In this document: positions 52,315 through 62,055 of the stretch, piece by piece
Numbering within the stretch: the first letter of the stretch is position 1
Layout: each line of letters begins with the position of its first letter
NCBI RefSeq assembly: GCF_012489685.1
Contig: NC_080042.1
Location: 45,002,066 to 45,066,065, forward strand
DNA length: 64,000 nt
Source of the DNA: Lotus japonicus
Taxonomy: Eukaryota; Streptophyta; Magnoliopsida; Fabales; Fabaceae
Direction: 5' to 3'
Made by a program: the position numbers and the translations under genes
Notes under the pieces: model-generated
What the model was told of the DNA's origin: nothing
Databases searched by the model: none
Seen by the model: only the letters and a program-made list of their open reading frames with translations

Positions 52315-55019
52315 TACCTTACTCCATGTGAAGCCGCGTGGAGAACATTCAAATATGATATTCATGATAGGTGGCCTCCAGTGTTGAGATTAGGACTTCA
52401 TCTTCCAAACCAACAAAGTGTTTTATTCAAAGAGAATGACGATTTGGAAGTTGTGAAGGAAAACTCAACTAAAAAGGGCACTCAATTCTTGGCATGGATG
52501 GATGCCAACAAGAAGTACTCGGAGGGGAGAAATCTCACATATGCAGAATTTCCTTCCAAGTTTGTGTACAACAAAAAATCAACAATATGGCTTCCTAGGA
52601 AAAGAGGCGTTTCTCTTGGTCGTTTGCAATTTATTGCTCCTGAAATGGGAGAAAATTACTACATGCGTGTTTTATTAAATAGGCAAAAAGGTTGTGACAG
52701 TTTTAAAAGCATAAGAACTGTAAAGGGTGTTGTATATCCCACATTCCGCGATGCATGCGAAGCGATGGGATTACTGGAGGATGACCGAGAGTATGTTGAT
52801 GCAATTTCAATTGCAAGTGAGCTTGGTTCCGGATCTCAACTAAGGAAATTATTTACCAGAATGCTGATGACAAACTTGATTTCTAGGCCACAAGAAGTTT
52901 GGAGAAAGTCTTGGACTCTTTTAAGTGATGAGATTTTATATGACAGAAGAAAATCACTCAACATTCCAGGTATTTCATCAAAATTATTTTTTAAAGCCAT
53001 AATTAGATATTTTTTTTTTATCCCTTAAGAAGTAGTATGCATGTATTTTTTTAACATGTATAATTCTAGAACGTTGGAATAACTTGATTTCCGTATTGTT
53101 TAACATATTGTTGGAATAACTTGATTTAACATGTATAGTCGTTCTGTGTTTAATGTCCAGAATATAAAACTACTACCAGATTATAAAAATAATTCTAAAT
53201 TGAAATTATCAAAATATGGTGAGTGTGATTAGGAATGTAACTTAAAGTTGTGTAACTTCATTTTCTTTCTCACCATGTAAAAAAAAAATCAAAATTGAAG
53301 CATTTAATTTAATTTTCTAATTTACATTATTTACCTTATTTCATTTAATTTCATTCAGATCTTCGTATAGAGGATGAAGAATTACAGAACTTATGTCTGA
53401 TTGAGATTGAAAAAATATTGCAAGGCAATGGAAGGTCACTGGAGGAATTTCCATGTTTACCATACCCTAAATTTTCAGAAATTCAGAATTTTGAAAATAG
53501 ATTCATTGCAGATGAGTTGAATTATAATAGGGATGAAATGGTAAAGATACATGATGAATTGGTCGGTTCTCTTACTTCGGAGCAAGAGATTGTTTATAAG
53601 AATGTTTTGGATGCTGTTTTGTCTGATAACGGTGGATTCTTTTTTCTATATGGTTTTGGAGGAACTGGAAAAACATTTGTCTGGAATACATTATCTGCTG
53701 CTTTGCGTTCAAGGGGCCTTATCGTCTTAAATGTCGCATCTAGCGGAATTGCATCGCTATTGTTACCTGGAGGTAGAACTGCTCATTCAAGGTTTTCTAT
53801 TCCTATATCAATAAATGAGATTTCAACCTGTAATCTTCGTCACGGTTCCCCAAAAGCTGAATTATTGAAAAAAGCAAGCCTAATTATTTGGGATGAGGCA
53901 CCTATGTTAAACAAACATTGCTTTGAAGCTTTAGACAGATCTCTTAATGACATTATGAAGACCCAGTTTACCCATGGTTATGACATTCCATTCGGAGGTA
54001 AAGTTGTGGTACTATGAGGCGACTTTAGACAAATACTTCTAGTTATTTCCAAAGGAAGTCGTTCAGAAATTGTCGGTTCAGCTATCAATTCTTCATATTT
54101 ATGGAAGCATTGCAAGGTAATGAAGCTGACTATTAATATGAGATTGCAAAATGCTACATCGACTTCTTCAGCAGCAGAAATAAAAGAGTTTGCTGATTGG
54201 TTGCTTCAAGTGGGAGATGGTACAGTTAAAACGATTGATGAGGAAGAAACACTTATTGAGATTCCTCCAGATCTTCTTATTGAACAGTGTAAGGAACCGT
54301 TGCTTGAATTAGTTAATTTTGCATATCCAAAACTTGCACATAATTTGCAAAAAAAATCATTCTTCCAAGAAAGAGCGATCCTTGCACCAACACTTGAATG
54401 TGTAGAGGAAATCAACAACTTTATGTTAGGAATGATTCCTGGTGATGAAACAGAATATTTGAGTTGTGATACTCCGTGCAAGTCAGACGAAGATTCGGGT
54501 GTCAATGCAGAATGGTTTACATCTGAATTCTTAAATGATTTCAAATGCTCTGGAATTCCAAACCATGCAATTAAACTGAAAGCTGGTGTCCCTATCATGC
54601 TCATTCGAAACATAGACCAAGCTGCAGGGTTGTGTAATGGCACTCGAATGATAGTCAATGCTTTGACTAAATATATAATTGTTGCTACTGTTTTAAATGG
54701 AAACAATATAGGTGAAAAAGCATTTATTCCAAGGATGAGCTTAACTCCATCTAATTCTGACATTCCATTCAAATTCCAGCGCAGACAATTCCCTGTTGCT
54801 CTATGTTTTGCAATGACTATAAATAAAAGTCAGGGACAATCTTTATCTCATGTTGGACTGTATTTGCCAAGGCCTGTCTTTACTCACGGGCAGCTATATG
54901 TTGCACTTTCTAGAGTTAAATCTAGAAAAGGGTTGAAGATCCTTATCATAGATGACGAAGGAGTTGTATCAAACACTACACGCAACGTAGTGTATCAAGA
55001 AGTCTTCGATAATATTTGA
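52315..55019 (+). pseudogene. Helitron helicase (Pif1 family), Rep nuclease part missing
   Basis: Exon 1 (52315-52969) encodes the segment that lies between Rep and helicase in plant Helitrons ('PCEAAWRTFKYDIHDRWPPV', 'LGLHLPNQQSVLF', 'WLPRKRGVSLGRLQFIAP', 'GENYYMRVLLN'). After an intron (52970-53358), exon 2 (53359-55019) is a Pif1-like SF1 helicase: Walker A 'YGFGGTGKTF', Walker B 'IIWDEAPM', 'GDFRQI', then 'INMRLQ' and near the C-terminus 'TINKSQGQSL' and 'YVALSRVKSRKGL'. One nonsense TGA at 54015-54017 replaces the Gly codon just before GDFRQ. The upstream HUH Rep endonuclease that nicks the DNA is absent; the RPA gene directly precedes. Confidence 0.88.
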
Positions 55020-55611
55020 CATGTAAGTGTTTATTTATCTTACATTTAATTTCAATTTCAATGGTAGAAATAGAAAAACTGATATGGTTAATCTCTTTAT
55101 TGTTTTACAGCATAAAAAGATATCAAGCAAGTTATTGATCATCTAATTTGAAGGTGTATAGACGTTTCTATAAGGTTAGCTTACACTTTCAAATTATACA
55201 CAGTTTATATTTGTATTAGTTACTGATTATTACACTAATAATTTTCCCTTCCTTTCTAGGTTCTATAGCACAAATATGCTTGATTGACAACAAGCTCGGT
55301 TATGAAGTCTTTATCATTAACCATTGACTACAATTTCGAATAAGGGTTCATTTTGGTGTCATTGTTATTTTTATCTTATTTCAATTTCCATGTAATGCAT
55401 TACTTAAAAACGTGTTTTTTATTTCTATTCAAGTGTAGTCCATGTGAGGTATCTACAACCTCATTGAATAAATATATTTTCTATGGTCAATTCATGTACA
55501 TGTTTGTAACATATGTTATGTTCCATATCTTTTATATATACTTACTGAAAAGAGACTAAACTAAGTTAAAAACACATTACTATCGATTTATCTTTACAAT
55601 AAAATTAATCG

Positions 55612-55640
55612 CCGTGCAACGCACGGGTAAAGAACACTAG
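55612..55640 (+). terminator. Helitron 3' end: hairpin plus CTAG
   Basis: CCGTGC / GCACGG stem with AAC loop, then GTAAAGAACA and CTAG, followed by host T. In the rolling-circle model this hairpin acts as the transposition terminator. Confidence 0.9.
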
Positions 55641-55980
55641 TTACTGTAAAAAAGTTAAATTTGCTATTTTTTGTCAATACCTAATCCACCCCCTCTTAGT
55701 GTTTAAAAATTTTATAATGACAACTTTACTCTAACCCATTAAGAAATTTCATTGATGATGGCAACTTTCGTAGAATTGCTTACATCATGTTTGGATGTGT
55801 GTTAGACAATACTCCAAAGCACATTACCGGAAAAGCTACGTATTGTACCTCATGTATTAACTTGATTTTATCATCTAACTTGAGTTTCAAATGTGCAACC
55901 AAACATGCACATAAATAAATTTTATACCAATTTAGTAGTTTTATGAAAGTGCACTATATTAGTAATTAGGGGTGGCAAAG
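55641..55980. other. No gene seen
   Basis: AT-rich host flank of the Helitron with only short ORFs. Confidence 0.4.
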
Positions 55981-56004
55981 TAGACTAATGGGGGTGGTTA
56001 GATG

Positions 56005-56110
56005 CCCCCGAATGTTAGCTCAAGTGATAAGAGTTAAGGAACATAAGGGAATGAGGAGTGAAGGAGTCAGAGATCAAACCTTAGTGAACGAACTAATTTA
56101 CTAGCATTTT
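56005..56110 (+). mobile_element. Candidate tRNA-derived SINE
   Basis: A box A-like 'ttagctcaagtgataag' (56015-56031) and a box B-like 'agagatcaaacc' (56069-56080) are spaced about as in tRNA-derived SINEs, and 'ggaacataagggaatgagg' lies between them. I see no clear target duplication, so the borders are approximate. Confidence 0.45.
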
Positions 56111-56311
56111 TTCTTTAAACATAATTTACTAATATTGCAAACAATTAAGATTTGCCTATATAACAAAAAATGGGGGTGGCCAGGCCATTGCCGCCAAAAA
56201 TTGGGTCTAGTTCGGCCAATTCAAAATTTATATTTAAGTTGGAAGTCCTAGCAGAGTTCACGTTTGGGTGAGTCGGTAGGTTGACAGACAAACACAACAA
56301 GAAAATTTAAA

Positions 56312-57922
56312 GGCTTAATCCTCAAATTGGTCCTTGTCTTTGTCTCGTCGTCTGAACTAAGTCCATCACCGGAAAAATTTGTGCAAAAGGTCCTCATCAT
56401 TGCAAAACGTTTGGAGCCAGTCCTCGCCGGAGCTCGGAGCTCCGACGAGGGATGAAATGGCACGCTGACTGGATTAATGAAGCTGACGTGGATTTTAAAA
56501 ATAAATAAAAAAAAATTTAACATAAGAAATTTTAATTTAATTAAAAAAATAGAATCAATTAACAAAATTAACTCTAATTTAATTAACAAAAACAAACCTC
56601 CCCAATTAACCCCAAATCTAAATTCCCCTGTTCTTCAAGCAGAAACACAAACCCAGAAGTAGAACCAGAAACACAAACCCAGAAAACCCAGCCAAAGAGG
56701 GACAAACCCAGAAGCTCAGAAGTAGTGGTAGTGGCCAAGAAACACAATCGCAAATCACCTCTCACCCTCTTCTCTTTCTCCTTCCCTCATAATCCGTCTC
56801 AAAATTCTCAGTAATAATCGCAGATCACCAATTTTTCTCTCTGAAAAATTCTCATAAACACAATCGACTGAATATTCTCTCTACAACCCAAATCCTCTTC
56901 TCCTTCTTCTCTCCAAATTAGGGTTCAAATTGCCAATCATCTCAATCTGTCGTTTTTCTTCTTCTACTCTCCACTTGTTCTTCGACTTCTTCTCTTCTAT
57001 CCTATGGACCCTCTCGATCGTCTTCAAGCCTCAGATCTGTTTCTGATTATTTATTTTAACCAATAAAGACCAGTAGCAGTAAAAATTGAGACAAAGAAAA
57101 GAGAGAAAAGTTCTAAGGGACAAATCCATGAATCAACAGCATAAAGGGGTTAAAACAAGAGAAGCTGTGCCGAAATCCGAGAGTGAGCGGTGGTGGCGCT
57201 GGGACAAGAAAAGGAGATGACGGTGGTGGCGAAAACAGGGAGGACGTGCGACGACGGCGTGGCGGCGCTGGAACCAGATAGCAAGTGACGGCGGCGCGGC
57301 GTGGGGTGAAAAACCCAGATTTGTTCCTGGAACCGTTCAGGTCATGGTATTGCCACCATCGAAGAAGAGGAGGAGGAAGAATGTCATGGTTGGTGAGAGA
57401 GAGGAATTGACACAGAATTTTCAACGTGTCTCTCGAGCGTCCATGAGAAAGCTTCAAACTTTCCCCTCTTGGATTGTTATGCGAGTGAGTGTGAGAGGAC
57501 AGTGAAGGATGGTAGTGAGTCGGTCTTTTGATGATGATGAATAAGATGAAGGAGGAGGAGATGAGATTACTGGTTTCTGGTTTCCATTCATATGTTTCTG
57601 GAAATTTTTGGGTCCTTTGATGTTCTGGAAATTTTGGGCTTAATTATAGTCATAATTTTAGGGTCATATCTGTTAATTGTTTTTATTTTTGTTAAATAAA
57701 TTAAAAATTCTGATTTGTTATTTATTTTTAATTTTTTTTAATCCACGTCAGCTTACTTAACATAGTCAGTGTGCCATTTTATCACTCGCCGGAGCTCCGG
57801 GCTCCGGCGAGGACTGACTCCATACGTTTTGCAATGATGAGGATCTTTTGCACAAATTTTTTCGGTGAGGGACTTAGATCAGACAGCGAGATAAAGACAG
57901 AGACTAATATGAGGATTAAGCC
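56312..57922. mobile_element. Non-autonomous Mutator-like element, same family as 301-1692
   Basis: Long inverted ends (GGCTTAATCCTCA... and ...GAGGATTAAGCC, ~190 bp) share with the first element 'ccttgtctttgtctcg' and the GC palindrome around CGCCGGAGCTC. A perfect 9-bp duplication AAATTTAAA lies at 56303-56311 and 57923-57931. The interior (56590-57600) has a similar start to the first element ('aattaaccccaaatc') and CT-rich leader-like sequence, then GC-richer sequence with a minus-strand frame of 114 codons (57457-57113) without a recognised domain. No transposase. Captured host sequence is possible. Confidence 0.85.
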
Positions 57923-58001
57923 AAATTTAAAAGTTGAAAGAATGAGTAACAACTTCAAAAGTTTTGAAAGTAATATTAAAATAAAAAATGTAATAATAAA
58001 T

Positions 58002-58495
58002 AGAGATTAATTTCTATGCACGGATAGAATATATAGGTTTTACACAATCATTCAATCAAGTATCTCCATTTTGTTAGCTTATAATTAATTTTGAATTTAA
58101 TACTTCCTCCGTTCCAAAATGGTTGTTTTAGCTTTTCACAATTCCAAAATAGTTGTTGTTTTGAGATTTCAAGATTATTCATCACATCTTCTTCCATATA
58201 TACTCTCATTTAATATTATATCTCACCCCTACCACCTTCAATTCTCACCAATCACAATTCTCACATATCACTTAATCAATGATCATCATTCTCTCTTTTT
58301 AATAAAACTCAACTTTAAATAGGGATGTTTTAGCCAAATTTTATATCAATTAATGAGCTCTTAAGTTGTGTGCATTTCCCTAAACAAAAATCATTTTGGA
58401 ACGCAGGGAGTAATATATAAAATAGGAAATAGAAAGTTGTGATTGAATGACTGTGTAAATTTTTTTACACCGCTAGTGCATATAAAATAATCTCT
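58002..58495. mobile_element. MITE with ~60-bp TIRs, interrupted by a Stowaway
   Basis: The left arm 'agagattaatttctatgcac' through 'ttacacaatcattcaatca' recurs inverted on the right ('tgattgaatgactgtgtaa' through 'tgcatataaaataatctct'). AATAAAT flanks both sides (57995-58001 and 58496-58502). Without the Stowaway it is ~185 bp and noncoding. Confidence 0.65.
58103..58410. mobile_element. Stowaway-type MITE (308 bp)
   Basis: Ends CTTCCTCCGTTCCAAAAT and ATTTTGGAACGCAGGGAG are inverted repeats close to the Stowaway consensus. TA flanks each side (58101-58102 and 58411-58412), as for Tc1/mariner-type insertion. Confidence 0.82.
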
Positions 58496-58686
58496 AATAA
58501 ATAATCATCACAACTCATAAGTTAACCAACTATCATAAAATAAATTTAAAAATTAAACACACAATCAATATTAACTCTACTAGTAGTCTACTATGTCCTC
58601 ACTTCACAAAACAACAATATCACAACACAAGTTACATCGTTACAATTTGATTTGAAAGTCTTCTTAAACAACACACAACCACATTT

Positions 58687-58860
58687 AATATTTTTTATAA
58701 ACATCCGGCATCGGTCACCTTTTTGATGCCGCCAGATTCGAGATTAAGACACAATTAAGGCTCTTTATCCCTGCTCCAGAGTGTATTATATGCGGATCGA
58801 ACCCGAGAGCTCTTCCCACACACTCAGTCTGCGTTGCGAACTGAGTTACACCTCTTGGAT
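58687..58860 (-). mobile_element. tRNA-derived SINE with 10-bp target duplication
   Basis: On the minus strand a box A-like 'gtaactcagttcgcaacgc' is followed by a perfect box B 'gggttcgatcc', a body, and an A/T-rich tail (complement of 'aatattttttataaac'). AACCACATTT is duplicated at 58677-58686 and 58861-58870. The sequence between box A and box B resembles a tRNA with intact B-box consensus, but no cloverleaf is preserved, so it is not a tRNA gene. Confidence 0.82.
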
Positions 58861-59253
58861 AACCACATTTTAATTTCAATGCCGTAAATGACACAATTAC
58901 ATATTTGTTTAAATAAAATTTAATATTTAATATTTTTTAATGTTTCATCCTGCAAGCTGACTCGCCGGTACAAACCCATAAATTTAGGGGATTGGAAAAA
59001 CCCGACTAAAAGTGAGTTATTGTGTTAAAGATATCTAACATAGCACACCGAAAAATCCGAGCCCAACCGATCAAGTCCATTTTACCAAGCCGTATTGTCA
59101 CCCTCTAGTAATTTAAGCATCAAATTAGACTTAAATGGTGCAAAAACTCATGCGGTTCTTCCGATTTAAAACATATGATTTTTTTTTATTTTATCATTTA
59201 AAGTGTATTTTTATCTCTCATCATTTTATATTTTTTAAGGAAAGTATGTCATT

Positions 59254-59406
59254 CAATTAGTCAATCAAAGATGAGTCTACAAAAAGAACCTGATCAACTA
59301 GAAGAGGAAAATCATCCCACAAACGAGACAAAGGAAAATTAATTGCCAGAGAGGCTATAGTATGGGCAACCCCATTTGCTGCTCTCTTTACATGCACAAA
59401 ATCTAT
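59254..59406 (-). pseudogene. LINE RNase H C-terminal fragment
   Basis: The minus strand encodes 'DFVHVKRAANGVAHTIASLA' followed by 'SRLWDDFPLLVDQ', the ending typical of plant LINE/RVT_3 RNase H proteins. It ends with a stop near 59255. Upstream sequence has stops. It is a separate, truncated LINE copy. Confidence 0.7.
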
Positions 59407-59479
59407 TGACCGGAAGCTACTGGCTCAAAGACTACATCCTCAATTTCCAGCTCCTGTGCCACCTTCTCATAAGACATTA

Positions 59480-60695
59480 AATGGAAAAACATAAATTAAC
59501 ACTTCTTTAAAATTCTAACTAAACTGCTATTATAGAAATAAAATTTCCTAAGTAGACAATTATTTTAAAATAAATGAATTATGTCATTGCACAGTACCAA
59601 AACCAAGATGCAACAGAAAGAGAAAATAATAAGCAGTTTTTTCTCCCCTTTTTCTTTCGCAATCATTTCTTTATTCGGATCGGTTGTGTCATTGAGCCAG
59701 GCACAACAAAAAGATTCAGAATGGACTACATAGACAGTGGAGGTTCCTTTGCGTAAACTGGCTCATGTCCGTTAGCCACCACTACTGACCGGGGATCGCC
59801 GGTTTGGACAAACGAGCCACTAGAATTTCGAATCCAGTGTACGGGCTCGGGATATCTTAAAACGACAAGCAACGAAACCCAACTCCCCTCACCGCTCAAT
59901 TCCATTGGTCCACGTATGCACACGTTTCTTGCTTTTTAGCTTCTAAGGTATTATTATTAATAGTTAATATTATAACCATTATAAGTACATGAATGATGGA
60001 AAAATTTATTATGATCATCTAAAAAGTGGTGTAAGGTTGAACATGAGCCTTTTGACCTGGTACATCAGGTTTTTTGCATTTTTTTTATTTTTGAAAAATA
60101 AAATAGTTATTAGATTATACAATATTTAAGTTAATAATTAGAGAATAATTAGGGTTAGTTTAAAATTAACCCAGGTGATTGATGCGTGTTTTTTTTTTCC
60201 TTATGTTCTAATTCAATTCGTGAATCCCAATTAAAATTTCTCAAATCACGCTCATTTTTTTTTCTCAAATCCTCATCTGGCTTCTTCATCTTCATGTGTT
60301 AAACCTTCTCCACCCATAGCCACAACACAACACCCAGCAGCCAAACCCCATCAACCCACCGCTTTATTCTCCTTCTCCCTTGTTTTCAAAAACAAAAATA
60401 ATCTTCCCCCCTTCTTTCACCCAAATCCAAAAACACAGAAAAAGGTCCAGAAAGATAAACAAATATAAACCAACAGATCTCTTTCCATTACCCAGAAACC
60501 AACCCCACAAACCTCTTCCCTTTACCCAGATGGCAACAACCATGAATCACGGCTCCAATCCGCCGTCGCACGACCTCCGCACCCAAGTACGCATGAAGTC
60601 GCTCTCCTTGTTGTGCGTCCAAGATCGTTCCCTTTTTTACCCCATTCTCTCTCTCTTGGATCTAGATTTCTCTCGATCTGGAGCCGCACCACCAT
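59480..60695. other. No gene recognised; CT-rich leader-like stretch at its end
   Basis: 59480-60240 has no long ORF; 59740-59930 has moderate GC and may be old unique sequence. 60240-60530 is pyrimidine- and C-rich, like a plant 5' UTR. A 57-codon ORF 'MATTMNHGSNPPSHDLRTQV...' starts at 60530 and ends at the copia LTR. It could be a gene start cut by the retrotransposon, but I recognise no family. Confidence 0.35.
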
Positions 60696-61983
60696 TGTAA
60701 GATCAAGTTTTGATCTAGTAGTACAACTCTATGTTTTGATGATTACAAGTTAACCTTTTGATATGAACAATTGTGGTACTCTAACGTGTTTTTCTGAGTG
60801 TGCTATTTACAGGCTCTGACCCTGACTCAATTTCACACAAATCAGAAGCACTGTGTATAAAGGGTAACCCAAGCAACGCTTTCGCATTCACCATGTTCAG
60901 TATGAACAGTGGAAAAGCTTCAGAAGATGTGAAGCTATACAAACTCTGATGAGGACTCAGTCGCTAGAAGCTCTGATGATCCAGAAGTTCTGACAACCAA
61001 GAAACACTGAAGGTTCAGATGTTCCGATGGTGTAGAAGACTCTGAAGATCCAGAAGCTGAATAGTGGAAACTCTGAAGTCCAGAAGCAAGAAACTCTGAA
61101 GGCCATGTTCTTCCCTCTGAGTTCAGAATCAGAAGATACAATGGTCAGAGGATCTGTGCTATCCCTCTGACTCTGATCAACCGGCTTCACAAGTTCCAAT
61201 ACGAAGCATTCCTCTGATCAGAAGTCTCCTAGGTTAAAAGGTCAAGTCGCTATCCAAGTACAAAAGCAAGTGTACCTTCCTGACGACCTACCTAACGTTC
61301 TCAGCCACAGCAGAAGCTGGATTTTCCAGAACTGCCCTCCAACGGTAGCATTTCCCATGCAACGCTCAACCCTAATCCTTGGAGTATATATAGAGGCTGA
61401 AGATTGAAAGAAGCGGCTACAACAAAAAGAAGAAAAAAAATATACAAGAAGCAATACACACGCGCAAGATATATTCTAAGCTTTCTTTCATCTTGTAATT
61501 TATTTTAGTTTACACTCAGCTTATTCAGAAGCAAACCCTTGTAAACACCAACCTCAAACAGTTGTTTGATTTTCCTTAAGGGACCGGGTAGGTCAGTATC
61601 CTTAAGAAGACTAAGAGAGTGAATCTTAGTGGTGATTCCTTTAGGAGATCAAGGTTGATCGGATCCTAGAGAAGACTAAGAGAGTGAATCTTAGTGATAG
61701 CTAAGTCAGTGTATTGTTAGTCACTTGTAGGTTTCAAGTGCAGTTGTAACAATTATCTGATTAGTGGATTGCCTTCATTCTAAGAAGGAAGAAATCACCT
61801 TAACGGGTGGACTGGATTAGCTTGAGGGATTTATCAAGTGAACCAGGATAAAATACTTGTGTGCTTTTCTATCTCTATCTTTTGCACTTAGTTCTCGAAA
61901 AGATTTGTTAAAATCTTTAAGGTGGTAGTTTTGTACTGAAAACGTTATTCAAACCCCCCTTTCTACCGTTTTTCATACCTTCA
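60696..61983 (+). repeat. 5' LTR of the SIRE-type element
   Basis: Begins TGTAAGATCAAGTTTTGATC and ends 'ttcatacctTCA'. The first third has reiterated 'gaagctctga' / 'gatccagaag' motifs (60900-61150). A TATA-like 'gagtatatatagaggc' at 61381-61396 is the probable promoter. 'agactaagagagtgaatctta' is repeated at about 61609 and 61673. Confidence 0.85.
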
Positions 61984-61985
61984 AT

Positions 61986-61997
61986 TGGTATCAGAGC
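61986..61997 (+). promoter_or_regulatory. Primer-binding site, tRNA-Met type
   Basis: TGGTATCAGAGC lies two bases after the LTR end, as in most plant copia elements. Confidence 0.88.
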
Positions 61998-62055
61998 GCA
62001 AGTTCTGATTACCACACCTAACAGTGTTCAGTGATCCGGGCCGGTGTGAAAAACA

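Larger units (their letters stand above)
43394..55640 (+). mobile_element. Helitron tandem array (four head-to-tail units)
   Basis: The left border is A|TCTATATATTATAG (43393/43394). The right border has a perfect hairpin CCGTGC-AAC-GCACGG (55612-55626), ten bases and then CTAG|T (55637-55641). This is the TC...CTRR structure inserted between A and T without target duplication. The 5' terminal sequence recurs at 44518/44524, 45648 and 48650. Units 1-3 end at the identical point (after 'cacgttgttt') and lack the 3' hairpin; only unit 4 is full length. The coding content is RPA1-like exons, then a Pif1-type helicase. Confidence 0.9.
48650..55640 (+). mobile_element. Helitron unit 4 (full length, 7.0 kb)
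   Basis: It has the 5' terminus, RPA-like gene, remnant of the Rep/helicase ORF and true 3' end. It differs from unit 3 by a handful of substitutions and short indels across the shared 3 kb. Confidence 0.88.

Noticed and set aside
54206..54772. 188-codon minus-strand ORF
   Set aside because: It is the antisense shadow of the helicase exon, which has the conserved motifs on the plus strand.
58800..58858. Possible tRNA gene with perfect B box
   Set aside because: No cloverleaf can be formed and it has an A-rich tail and target duplication, so it is a SINE head.
60530..60700. Small ORF 'MATTMNHGSN' as a host gene
   Set aside because: 57 codons, no family recognised, and it runs into a copia LTR. 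I recorded it only as a possible cut gene start.
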